Shown in pieces: positions 1 to 6,193 of a stretch of 9,032 bases of DNA. Source of the DNA: Actinomycetota bacterium (GTDB taxonomy: Bacteria; Actinomycetota; Actinomycetes; Streptosporangiales; Streptosporangiaceae); NCBI GenBank assembly GCA_003161205.1, contig PMOU01000131.1, forward strand, positions 1-9,032, given 5' to 3'. The notes below the pieces were generated by a model. The model was not told the DNA's origin and made no database searches. It saw only the letters and a list, made by a program, of their open reading frames with translations. The number at the start of each line of letters is the position of its first letter. Position 1 is the first letter of the stretch. The position numbers and the translations under genes are program-made.

Positions 1-140
1 CGGAACGCATCGTCGGCAACCTGCACCGCGCCTACGCCGAACTCGACGGAACCCCGCGCGGCGGTCCCATCGACATCATGGCCGCGCTCGCTGACATGGT
101 CACCTACAACGGCGGTAAGCCGCTCACCTGCCTGGCCTGA
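1..140 (+). CDS. C-terminal fragment of an unrecognised protein
   Basis: The reading frame starting at base 3 is open from the window edge to a TGA at 138-140 and encodes the last 45 residues of a protein, ending in the residues GGKPLTCLA. The start lies outside the window. Codons are GC-rich at third positions, as expected for a real gene here. I do not recognise the family from this tail, and it shows no catalytic motif that I can name. The gene is convergent with the flavin operon: only 22 nt separate its stop from the stop of the minus-strand LLM gene. It is therefore transcribed independently of everything else in the window. Confidence 0.6.
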   Translation, partial: ERIVGNLHRAYAELDGTPRGGPIDIMAALADMVTYNGGKPLTCLA

Positions 141-162
141 CAATCTTACCCGGGGCAGCTGG

Positions 163-1215
163 TTACGCGGTGAGGGCGGAGGACGGCTGGAGGATCTCCC
201 GGACGCGTGGCATGACTTCGGTGCCGTACAGCTCGATGCTGTGCATCAGCAGGCGGTGCGGCACCGCGCCATTGCTGTACTTAAGGTCGAAGCGCTGCAC
301 GCCCAGAGTCGTTACGGTGCCGGCGATCTTCTCTGCGACCGTGGCGGGGCTGCCCACATACAGGGAGCCGTGGTCGATGTCGTGCTCATACTGCTGCCGG
401 GTCACGGGCGGCCAGCCCCGTTCGCGACCGATCCTGTCACGGCCGGCCTTGTAGTACGGATACAGCGTGTCGCGTGCCTGCTGGTCGGTCTCGGCGATGA
501 AACCGCCGGAATGCACGCCGACCGGTAGCGGACCGAGGCCGAATTTGCCGGTGGCCCTGCGGTAGAGGTCTAGGTAGGGGGAAAAACGCGCGGGATTTCC
601 GCCGATGATGGCGAGCATCATCGGCAGCCCGTGCCGGGCGGCGCGGATCACGGACTCCTGGGAGCCGCCGACGCCTACCCATATCGGGAGCTGGCCGGAT
701 TCGGTGGCGGGATAGACCCGCTGGCCGGTCAGGCCGTTGCGGGTGGTGCCCGACCAGGTGGTGGGACCTTCGGTGCGCAGCCTGGCCAGGAGGTCCAGCT
801 TCTCCTCGAACAGGAGCTCGTAATCGGCAAGGTCGTAGCCGAAGAGCGGGAAGGATTCCGTGAACGATCCCCGTCCGACGGTGATCTCGGCGCGGCCGCC
901 GGAGATCGCGTCGAGGGTGGCAAATCGCTGGTATACCCGTACTGGGTCATCCGAGCTCAGCACGGTGACCGATGAGCCGAGGCGGATGGCCGAGCTTCGC
1001 GCGGCGATCGCAGCCAGCAGCATGTCCGGCGCGGAGACGGCGAAGTCGTCGCGGTGGTGCTCGCCGATGCCGAAATGCTGGACACCTACCTGGCCGGCGA
1101 GCACTCCTTCCTCGACGATGTCGCGGATGACCTGCGCCTGGGCGACCGGGTGCCCGTCGTCACCGACGGACACGTCACCGAAGGTGTCGAGTCCCATCTC
1201 CAGGTCTGCGTCCAT
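163..1215 (-). CDS. LLM-class flavin-dependent oxidoreductase (2I7G-like family)
   Basis: A 350-residue member of the bacterial luciferase-like monooxygenase superfamily, a TIM-barrel enzyme expected to use reduced FMN (or F420) in the cytoplasm. The N-terminal signature is clear: FGIGEHHRDDF at about 48-58, then VTVLSSDDPVRVYQRFATLD at 83-102, GRAEITVGRGSF at 107-118, LPIWVGVGG at 176-184 and GSLYVGSPATVAEKIA near the C-terminus. This motif string resembles the TIGR03858/PDB 2I7G-type group as I remember it; most members occur in species that do not make F420, which favours FMN. The ATG at 1215 is preceded by GGAG about 8 nt upstream; a second ATG at residue 7 is possible. The gene lies 20 nt downstream of the FMN reductase and is the last gene of that operon, so the reductase may serve this enzyme too. 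The reaction and substrate are unknown. Confidence 0.9.
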   Translation of the reverse strand: MDADLEMGLDTFGDVSVGDDGHPVAQAQVIRDIVEEGVLAGQVGVQHFGIGEHHRDDFAVSAPDMLLAAIAARSSAIRLGSSVTVLSSDDPVRVYQRFATLDAISGGRAEITVGRGSFTESFPLFGYDLADYELLFEEKLDLLARLRTEGPTTWSGTTRNGLTGQRVYPATESGQLPIWVGVGGSQESVIRAARHGLPMMLAIIGGNPARFSPYLDLYRRATGKFGLGPLPVGVHSGGFIAETDQQARDTLYPYYKAGRDRIGRERGWPPVTRQQYEHDIDHGSLYVGSPATVAEKIAGTVTTLGVQRFDLKYSNGAVPHRLLMHSIELYGTEVMPRVREILQPSSALTA

Positions 1216-1235
1216 GATGTTCGCTCCGTCTGCTG

Positions 1236-1877
1236 CTAATGCGTTCGGGTTGGGCTGAATCCGGCCGGGAGCGCAAACGGGTCCCGGATCTGGTGACTAC
1301 GCGCGGAATCGCGCATCAGCCCGGCGAGTTCGGATGCGGCACGACCGATCCGCTGGGGCAAGCCGGAATCCGGGCCGTCGCCTGAGCTGCCCCAGTCGCC
1401 GGTGGCCGCGTACACGCCCGTCGGCGCCACGACGGCGCGGTGATAGGTGAACAGGGGCCGGATGGCGTAGTCGAGGGCGAGGGAGTGCCGTTCGGTTCCG
1501 CCGGTGGCGCCGATGATGACGGGCAGGCCGGCCAGCGCGCCCGGTTCGATCACGTCAAGGAACGACTTGAAAAGCCCGCTGTAGCTGGTGGTGAAGATCG
1601 GCGTGCAGAAAATGGCGCCGTCCGCGCCGGTGAGCGATTCGATGGTCGCCTCGAGTTCCTCGTCGGCGAATCCGCTGATCAGGTTGCTGGTGACCGCCAT
1701 CGCATGATCACGCAGCTCGATCACGGTCGTCTTGGTGTCGATGCCCTCGGCGCTCAGGCGGGCCGTGGTGGCATCGGCCAGCCTGTCGGCCAGCAGGCGC
1801 GTGGAGGAGGGCGTGGAGATCCCGGCCGAGATCACCGCAAGCTGCCGCGTGACGGCGTCGAGCGGGTACGTGCTCAT
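1236..1877 (-). CDS. NAD(P)H-dependent FMN reductase, CE1759-like partner of an LLM monooxygenase
   Basis: A 213-residue flavodoxin-fold reductase expected to reduce FMN with NAD(P)H in the cytoplasm and pass FMNH2 to a monooxygenase. Visible motifs are the phosphate-binding loop ISAGISTPSSTRLLADRL at about 16-33, the TPIFTTSYSGLFKSFLD segment at 92-108 that typically contacts the flavin ring, and GATGGTERHSL at 123-133. Length is normal for the family. The ATG overlaps the TGA of the upstream LLM gene as ATGA (1874-1877), a hallmark of translational coupling, and GGAAAGGG lies about 10 nt upstream of the start. From memory, LLM-partnered FMN reductases of the CE1759 family are defined by exactly this adjacency to a CE1758-family LLM protein. 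This makes the two-component assignment strong, although the substrate is unknown. Confidence 0.92.
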   Translation of the reverse strand: MSTYPLDAVTRQLAVISAGISTPSSTRLLADRLADATTARLSAEGIDTKTTVIELRDHAMAVTSNLISGFADEELEATIESLTGADGAIFCTPIFTTSYSGLFKSFLDVIEPGALAGLPVIIGATGGTERHSLALDYAIRPLFTYHRAVVAPTGVYAATGDWGSSGDGPDSGLPQRIGRAASELAGLMRDSARSHQIRDPFALPAGFSPTRTH

Positions 1878-2998
1878 CTATTCATCACCCTTTCCGGGGC
1901 GTTCGCGTCAGGTGCGTCTTCGCGGCGTGCCGCCACGCGCGATGCGTGGGTGGGAGCGTCGGGGATGCCGTCCGGCCGGCCACGGTCGAGTTCCCGGCGC
2001 AGTACGGGGACGATCTGCCCGAGCGCGTCGAGCTGCTCCATCGAGGTCTTCAGCGACATGGTCGGGAGGTTGAGCAGGAACAGCTGCCGCTGATAGTCCC
2101 CGTACAGATCACGCATGCCGGCGTACCGGTCGATGATCTCCTGCGGGCTGCCGACGGTCAGCGGCGTCTGCTGCATGAAGCTGTCCATCGAGACGCCCTG
2201 CCCGAAGGAGGTGGCCCGGAAATGCGGGAGGAACTCGGCTTTGGCATCCTGCGAGCTCGGCCGGATGAAGACGTGGCCGCCGAGACCGACGATCGCCTGA
2301 GCGGCCGTGCCATGGCCGTAGTGCGCGAAGCGCTGACGGTAGAGGCCGACCAGCTTCTGGTAATGCCGGGCGGGCGAGAAGATGTTGTTGGCGAAGAAGC
2401 CATCCCCGTAGTAGGCGGCCTGCTCGGCTATCTCCGGGCTGCGGATGCTGCCATGCCAGACGAACGGGGGCACGTCATCCAGGGGCCGGGGGATCGAGGT
2501 GAAGCCCTGCAGCGGGGTGCGGAAGCGGCCTTCCCAGTCGACGACCTCCTCGTCCCAGAGCCGCCGCAGGAGGGCATAATTCTCCACCGCCAGGGCGATG
2601 CCGTCGCGGATGTCCTGGCCGAACCACGGGTAGACCGGGCCGGTGTTCCCCCGGCCGAGGATCAGATCCACCCGGCCCCCGGCCAGGTGCTGCAGCAGAG
2701 CGTATTCCTCCGCCAGCCGCACGGGGTCGTTCGTGGTGATCAATGCAGAGGACGTCGACAGCTGCAGCGTCGAGGTCTTCGCGGCCAGGTGAGCGAGCAG
2801 CACCGGCGGCGATGAGGAGAAGAACGGCTGATTGTGATGCTCCCCCATCGCGAAGACATCCAGGCCGACTTCCTCGGCGTGCCGGGCCAGCAAGACGGTT
2901 TCCTGGATGGTCTCCTTAGCCCGCACGACGCGACCTGTCATCGGCGGATCCTGCGGCAGGTATCCCGTGCCGAACACCCCGAACTGCATGGCAGCCAT
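1874..2998 (-). CDS. Luciferase-like FMN-dependent monooxygenase, CE1758 family
   Basis: A 374-residue luciferase-like monooxygenase. It carries MQFGVFGTGYLP at 4-13, the GLDVFAMGEHHNQPFF block at 45-60, STSSALITTNDPVRLAEEYALLQHLAGGRVDLILGRGN at about 81-118, and the conserved stretch PPFVWHGSIRSPEIAEQAAYYGDGFFANNIF at 177-207. TPLTVGSPQEIIDRY follows toward the C-terminus. This pattern matches the CE1758 family, putative FMN-dependent monooxygenases found beside a dedicated FMN reductase, which is the arrangement here. It is the first gene of the operon and overlaps the reductase by 4 nt. The ATG at 2998 is preceded by AGGGAG a few bases upstream; another ATG three codons later, at MQFGVF, is the alternative. 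About 35 C-terminal residues (rich in Arg, Asp and Ala) look poorly conserved. The function class is secure; the substrate is not known for this family. Confidence 0.93.
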   Translation of the reverse strand: MAAMQFGVFGTGYLPQDPPMTGRVVRAKETIQETVLLARHAEEVGLDVFAMGEHHNQPFFSSSPPVLLAHLAAKTSTLQLSTSSALITTNDPVRLAEEYALLQHLAGGRVDLILGRGNTGPVYPWFGQDIRDGIALAVENYALLRRLWDEEVVDWEGRFRTPLQGFTSIPRPLDDVPPFVWHGSIRSPEIAEQAAYYGDGFFANNIFSPARHYQKLVGLYRQRFAHYGHGTAAQAIVGLGGHVFIRPSSQDAKAEFLPHFRATSFGQGVSMDSFMQQTPLTVGSPQEIIDRYAGMRDLYGDYQRQLFLLNLPTMSLKTSMEQLDALGQIVPVLRRELDRGRPDGIPDAPTHASRVAARREDAPDANAPERVMNR

Positions 2999-3034
2999 GC
3001 GGCTCCCTCTCCCTGGCGCCCGAATATGCTTGCT

Positions 3035-3053
3035 CTGGCAATTAATTTACCAG
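3035..3053. promoter_or_regulatory. Inverted repeat over the -10 of the flavin operon (candidate operator)
   Basis: The 19-nt segment has arms CTGGCAA and TTACCAG around a TTAAT centre. Seven of nine base pairs are symmetric, with mismatches at 3039/3049 and 3042/3046. It overlaps the predicted -10 element. A second small repeat, GCTAT-N5-ATAGC (3063-3077), overlaps the -35. Either could bind a dimeric regulator, but no regulator gene adjoins this operon in the window. Confidence 0.35.
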
Positions 3054-3072
3054 CAGAAGATTGCTATGGCAA
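3044..3072 (-). promoter_or_regulatory. Predicted promoter of the flavin (LLM) operon
   Basis: Read on the minus strand, TTGCCA (3067-3072; five of six matches to TTGACA) is separated by exactly 17 nt from TAAATT (3044-3049; four of six matches to TATAAT). It lies in the only AT-rich patch upstream of the LLM gene. The implied transcript starts roughly 35-40 nt before the ATG at 2998, a normal leader length. This is a sequence-only prediction based on sigma-70-type consensus. Confidence 0.45.
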
Positions 3073-3207
3073 ATAGCTGGTGTAAGTCTCGCGCAGCCAT
3101 AGTGCTGCCGCGACCTCCGTCGGCCGTCCGCGGTAACCAGCGTCGTGGCGTTGGCCGGGTCGGCGAGGGCTAGGCAGTGCCGGGGCTGCCCATGGGTGGG
3201 GGGACCG

Positions 3208-3239
3208 CGCTTTCCGCCGACGATAAAGCGGAGCGGAAA
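3208..3239 (-). terminator. Possible terminator hairpin downstream of the ligase-DUF3237 unit
   Basis: Perfect 7-bp arms TTTCCGC (3211-3217) and GCGGAAA (3233-3239) are separated by 15 nt. A competing pair, CGCTTT (3208-3213) and AAAGCG (3225-3230), overlaps them, so two mutually exclusive stems can form. It lies about 90 nt past the DUF3237 stop, between two minus-strand units. There is no strong T-run, so the call is tentative. Confidence 0.3.
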
Positions 3240-3327
3240 CGGCGCCGGACGACGGCGTGAGTCTTTGCTGCGCACAGGGACGCGGCCCGGGCCACGGCCT
3301 GGCCGGCGTCCGGGACCGAGACCGGCT

Positions 3328-3762
3328 TCACCCGGTGGCTGATGAGCGCAGCTCGTACCAGTCGTAACGCGCGGTCCGCAGATCGCTGGGCTGGCTCGCG
3401 CCCACCGCCTGGACGCCGTTGAGCCAGCGGTAGCGCTCGTCGCCGGTCTCGAACAACGGGGTCGTGTAGGCTGGCTCGCTGCCGACGCCGCGGGTCGCGT
3501 CAGTGCGCCCGCTGTACTGGACGTAGATGCAGGCGCCATCTTCCGTCTGTATCGTGGCGCGGACGTTGATCGTCGCGATCCCGCCGACGACCGTCACCCA
3601 GTCGGCGTTGGCCGTCCCCACCGAATGGCCGCTGAGCCGGTCACCATCCAGCGTCATCGACGTCACCTGCGCGATCCACCGGTCGCCGCTCGGGCCTTTC
3701 CCGACGTGCACCGCCCGGGCTAGCTCCAGATCGACACGGCACAGCGGTATCAGTTCGAGCAC
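3328..3762 (-). CDS. DUF3237 (UPF0311) family protein
   Basis: A 144-residue protein with the pattern of the DUF3237 family: an N-terminal LIPLCRVDLELARAVHVGKGPSGDR, a central VTVVGGIATINVRATIQTEDGACIYVQYSGRTD, and a C-terminal PLFETGDERYRWLNGVQAVGAS. Length is normal for the family, which folds as a small beta-barrel; its biochemical role is not established. There is no signal peptide or membrane segment, so a cytoplasmic location is expected. The start is GTG at 3762, chosen because a strong AAGGAG lies 6 nt upstream. It follows the acyl-CoA ligase by 63 nt on the same strand and is probably cotranscribed with it. That context suggests a role in handling an acyl or aromatic intermediate, which is inference. 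Family assignment is confident; function is unknown. Confidence 0.85.
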   Translation of the reverse strand: MLELIPLCRVDLELARAVHVGKGPSGDRWIAQVTSMTLDGDRLSGHSVGTANADWVTVVGGIATINVRATIQTEDGACIYVQYSGRTDATRGVGSEPAYTTPLFETGDERYRWLNGVQAVGASQPSDLRTARYDWYELRSSATG

Positions 3763-3825
3763 GCCTCGCTCCTTGCGTCGTATTCACAGTCGCGTTGTTC
3801 ACGATCGCGGCCCCGGCTGGCTGGC

Positions 3826-5370
3826 TCAGATCCGCCGTGCGCGTCCTTCCCAGTAGGGTTCCCGCAGTACGCGGCGCAGCACTTTCCCCGTTGCGCTGAG
3901 GGGAAGCTGGGGCACGAACTGCACCGACGTAGGGCACTTGTAGTGCGCGAGCCGTCCCCGGGTGAACGCGATGAGCCCGGCCTCGTCGGTGGCCGCTCCT
4001 GGGCGCAGCACGACGAGCGCATGTGGCGTCTCGCCCCACCGTTCGTGCGGGATGCCGATGACCGCCACCTCGGCGACGCCGGGATGAGCCGACAGGGCCA
4101 TCTCGACCTCGGCGGGAAACACGTTCTCCCCGCCCGAGACGATCATGTCTTTGAGCCGGTCGCGCAGGAAGAGGTAGTGGTCCTCGTCGAAGTCGCCGAT
4201 GTCCCCGGTGCGGAACCAGCCGTCGGCCGTGAAGGCCTCACGGGTCGCACCGGGCTGGGCCCAGTAGCCGCTCATGAGGCGGACGGTCCGCGCCTGGATC
4301 TCGCCCGACTGCCCGGGGCCGGCCACGGCGCCAGTCTGCGGGTCGGCGATCCGCAACTCGACGCCGGGCCGGGGCTGTCCGCAGGACCGCAGCCGGGCGG
4401 CGGCGCGCTCGTCCCCGGTTTCGAAGTCGTGATCGGAGGGCAGCAGGGCGGTGAGCGCGCCGGTCGTCTCGGTGAGCCCGTAGATCTGCACCAGCCGGCA
4501 GTCGATCACCGTCAGCAGCATACGTAGCAACGGCTCGCTCATCGGTGCGCCGCCGTAGGAGATCGTTTCGAGGGTCTCCAGGCCGTCGGGAGTCTGCGTG
4601 GCGAGCGCTTCCAGGATCGACGACACCAGGGTGATGTTGGTGACACGGTGTGCCGCCACCAGGCGGCGGATGGCTGGCAGCGACGCGTCGTTCCCGACGA
4701 CCAGTGTGCTACGTGCCGAGAGGGCCAGCAGGACGCTGGCCACGCCGATGATGTGGAACAGGGGCAGCACGACGAGCATCACCGAGTCGCCAGAGAGTTG
4801 CCACAGCTCACTGGTGTCGGTGAAGGAGTCGGCAAGCCCCGCGTGCGTGAGCATCACGCCCTTGGGCTGGCCCGTGGTCCCAGAGGTGTAGAGCTGGATG
4901 GCTACGTCGTCGGCGCGCCGCCCGGCCCGCGGGCGGGCGTCGTCCTGCCCGGCCAGCCACGGGCGCCACTGATCATCGTCACCGCCCGCGACGATGATCC
5001 GCAGCCGGGAAGCGCCGGAGAAACCGTCGAGCAAGTGGGTGAACTCCGCGGACACCACGAGTACGGCGCCCTGGCAGTCGTCGAGCATCCGGTGCAGCTC
5101 GGGTGGGCTCAGCCGCCAGTTCAGCAGCGCGAGGACCAGGCCGGCCCGGGCCGCGCCGACCATGAGCTCGACGCTCGCCAGCGTGTTCCGGCCTAGGTAG
5201 GCAACGCGGTCGCGTCCCGGCGCGGCTGCCGCCAGCAGTCCGTTGGCCGCGCGGTTCGCCGCGGCGTCGAGCTCGTCGTAGGTGACGGTGACGTCCCCGG
5301 CCACCACCGCTGTTGCGGCACCGCCCGCGCTGGCCAGACGCTCGTAGGAGAAGGCACGATGCAGCTTCAT
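3826..5370 (-). CDS. AMP-forming acyl-CoA ligase (FadD/ANL superfamily)
   Basis: A 514-residue adenylate-forming enzyme that should activate a carboxylic acid through an acyl-AMP to its CoA thioester. All core motifs are intact: phosphate loop YTSGTTGQPK at 161-170, YGGAPM at 272-277, YGLTETTG at 297-304, WFRTGD at 385-390, hinge region RDRLKDMIVSGGENVFPAEVE at 403-423, and the C-terminal catalytic lysine in SATGK at 492-496. Length is typical of short FadD13-like ligases, and there is no signal peptide. The ATG at 5370 has GGAAAGGG about 5 nt upstream. The gene has its own predicted promoter with an inverted repeat in the spacer and is followed by the DUF3237 gene. Substrate class (fatty, aromatic or alicyclic acid) cannot be read from the motifs. 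Its position next to a TetR gene and importer suggests an imported or transporter-linked substrate. Confidence 0.93.
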   Translation of the reverse strand: MKLHRAFSYERLASAGGAATAVVAGDVTVTYDELDAAANRAANGLLAAAAPGRDRVAYLGRNTLASVELMVGAARAGLVLALLNWRLSPPELHRMLDDCQGAVLVVSAEFTHLLDGFSGASRLRIIVAGGDDDQWRPWLAGQDDARPRAGRRADDVAIQLYTSGTTGQPKGVMLTHAGLADSFTDTSELWQLSGDSVMLVVLPLFHIIGVASVLLALSARSTLVVGNDASLPAIRRLVAAHRVTNITLVSSILEALATQTPDGLETLETISYGGAPMSEPLLRMLLTVIDCRLVQIYGLTETTGALTALLPSDHDFETGDERAAARLRSCGQPRPGVELRIADPQTGAVAGPGQSGEIQARTVRLMSGYWAQPGATREAFTADGWFRTGDIGDFDEDHYLFLRDRLKDMIVSGGENVFPAEVEMALSAHPGVAEVAVIGIPHERWGETPHALVVLRPGAATDEAGLIAFTRGRLAHYKCPTSVQFVPQLPLSATGKVLRRVLREPYWEGRARRI

Positions 5371-5411
5371 GAGAACCCTTTCCGGAGCCGTGGCGGGCGG
5401 GTATAATTCCG

Positions 5412-5440
5412 ATTAAACATGATACTGATATCAAAATCAA
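5412..5440 (-). promoter_or_regulatory. Predicted promoter of the acyl-CoA ligase gene
   Basis: On the minus strand, TTGATT (5435-5440) and TTTAAT (5412-5417; five of six matches to TATAAT) are separated by exactly 17 nt (5418-5434). The implied start site near 5405 gives a leader of about 35 nt, ending in GGAAAGGG before the ATG at 5370. The patch is sharply AT-rich within otherwise GC-rich DNA. It implies that the ligase can be transcribed separately from the TetR gene upstream. Confidence 0.55.
5420..5439. promoter_or_regulatory. Candidate TetR-family operator
   Basis: A 20-bp imperfect palindrome, TGAT-N2-TGATATCA-N2-ATCA, symmetric at 16 of 20 positions, centred between 5429 and 5430 and including a perfect 8-bp core (5426-5433). 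It covers most of the -35/-10 spacer of the ligase promoter and touches the -35, where a bound repressor would block polymerase. A second repeat with a different centre, CATGAT (5418-5423) and ATCATG (5440-5445), overlaps it. The TetR-family gene ends 83 nt away, which makes its product the obvious candidate ligand-responsive repressor. Binding is inferred. Confidence 0.5.
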
Positions 5441-5492
5441 TCATGAACTGACATTGACGTCGGGATTAATTAGCGGGATCTTAACGGAGGGC

Positions 5493-5516
5493 AGCCGCCG
5501 GCAGTAGCAGGCGGCT
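5493..5516 (-). terminator. Hairpin just downstream of the TetR gene
   Basis: Perfect 7-bp arms AGCCGCC (5493-5499) and GGCGGCT (5510-5516) flank a 10-nt loop, beginning 5 nt past the TetR stop codon. This is the right place for a transcription terminator separating the importer/TetR unit from the ligase unit. No T-run follows on the minus strand, as is common in high-GC actinobacteria, so efficiency is uncertain. Confidence 0.45.
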
Positions 5517-5521
5517 CGTGC

Positions 5522-6145
5522 TCAGCTGGAACGCCGGGCTGCCGGTCCGATGACGTCCCGCCACTGCGCCAGCAGGGCGCGCCGGGCCTTGGGCGTCAGG
5601 TCGAGCAGGCCGCTCAGGGCCAGGCCGCGGTAGTACACCAGGGTCATGGTGAACAGCCGCCCGGCCTCAGCCTGGTCCATGTCCGGACCGAGCAGGCGCT
5701 GCGCGACGCGGCGCAGGCGCGCGCCCAGGCGGCGTTCGTAGGGGATCAGCTGGGCACGCAGTTCCGGCTCCGTGCGCGCGGCGATCCACAGCTCGAGGAC
5801 CGCCGTGAACAGCCGGCTCGAGAAACTCGACCACATCAGGTCCAGCCACAGCTGGGTGCGCTGGCCCAGGTCCCCCTCTGCCGTGGCCGCGAGGTCGGAC
5901 GCGCGCCGGTCCAGGTCCTCCACCTGGGCGGCGGCCAGGAACTCGACCGCCTCGAGCAGCAGGCTGGCCTTGGTGGGGTAGTGGTGCAGCAGCGCCCCGC
6001 GCGATACCCCGGCCCGGGCCTGGACCGCCGCGACCGTGGTGGCGGCATAACCCTTGTCGATCAGCGTATCGACCGCCGCCAGCAGCAGCCGTTCGCGGGT
6101 CCGCAGCGACCGGGCGGCGTTGCCGTTGGATGATCCCGCGCTCAT
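5522..6145 (-). CDS. TetR/AcrR-family transcriptional regulator
   Basis: A 207-residue one-component regulator. The N-terminal DNA-binding domain is typical: RTRERLLLAAVDTLIDKGYAATTV at about 15-38, then the helix-turn-helix and following helix VAAVQARAGVSRGALLHHYPTKASLL at 38-63. The C-terminal ligand and dimer domain (about 70-200) is variable and does not reveal the effector; members like this usually release DNA on binding a small molecule or acyl-CoA. The ATG at 6145 has GGAAGAGG shortly upstream. The gene starts 48 nt after the permease stop and is probably the last gene of the importer operon, while the candidate operator sits directly beyond its 3' end, before the ligase. Control of the ligase promoter, and perhaps of the importer promoter outside the window, is the likely role. 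Confidence 0.92.
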   Translation of the reverse strand: MSAGSSNGNAARSLRTRERLLLAAVDTLIDKGYAATTVAAVQARAGVSRGALLHHYPTKASLLLEAVEFLAAAQVEDLDRRASDLAATAEGDLGQRTQLWLDLMWSSFSSRLFTAVLELWIAARTEPELRAQLIPYERRLGARLRRVAQRLLGPDMDQAEAGRLFTMTLVYYRGLALSGLLDLTPKARRALLAQWRDVIGPAARRSS

Positions 6146-6193
6146 GGCCCTCTTCCGTGTCGTCGGCGCCGCGACCTGGCTCGCGGTCCGCCG

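Larger units (their letters stand above)
2999..3327. other. 329-nt non-coding region between DUF3237 gene and flavin operon
   Basis: No convincing gene lies in this stretch. Open frames crossing it on either strand give low-complexity Arg/Pro/Gly/Ser translations and run into the DUF3237 gene in another frame. The part next to the flavin operon (about 3020-3085) is AT-rich and carries a promoter-like pair and inverted repeats. The middle (3208-3239) holds overlapping hairpin arms that could end the upstream transcript. The part beside the DUF3237 stop (about 3284-3320) is very GC-rich, with a 10-bp palindrome GGCCCGGGCC at 3284-3293 and repeated GGCC blocks. Confidence 0.6.

Noticed and set aside
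1887..1897. Shared 11-mer CCGGAAAGGGT (minus strand) before the FMN reductase start and again before the ligase start (5375-5385)
   Set aside because: Best explained as a Shine-Dalgarno sequence in GC-rich context; its distance to the two start codons differs (9 and 4 nt), so a common regulatory element is unlikely.
1946..2815. Long plus-strand open frame (289 codons) opposite the CE1758-type LLM gene
   Set aside because: The translation has no family motifs. High-GC codon usage on the minus strand creates open antisense frames, and the minus-strand protein is unmistakable.
3284..3293. 10-bp palindrome GGCCCGGGCC
   Set aside because: Expected by chance in a stretch of nearly pure G and C; no gene start or other feature makes it regulatory.
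3042..3539. 165-codon minus-strand frame across the non-coding region and the DUF3237 gene
   Set aside because: The translation is Arg/Pro/Ser/Ala-rich with no motifs, and it overlaps the confidently assigned DUF3237 gene in another frame.
5402..5407. Perfect TATAAT on the plus strand
   Set aside because: There is no -35-like hexamer at the right distance upstream, and a transcript would run antisense into the TetR gene. The minus-strand TTGATT-17-TTTAAT pair fits the gene layout better.
5454..5482. Plus-strand TTGACG with GATCTT 17 nt on as a promoter
   Set aside because: The -10 match is poor and no plus-strand gene follows.
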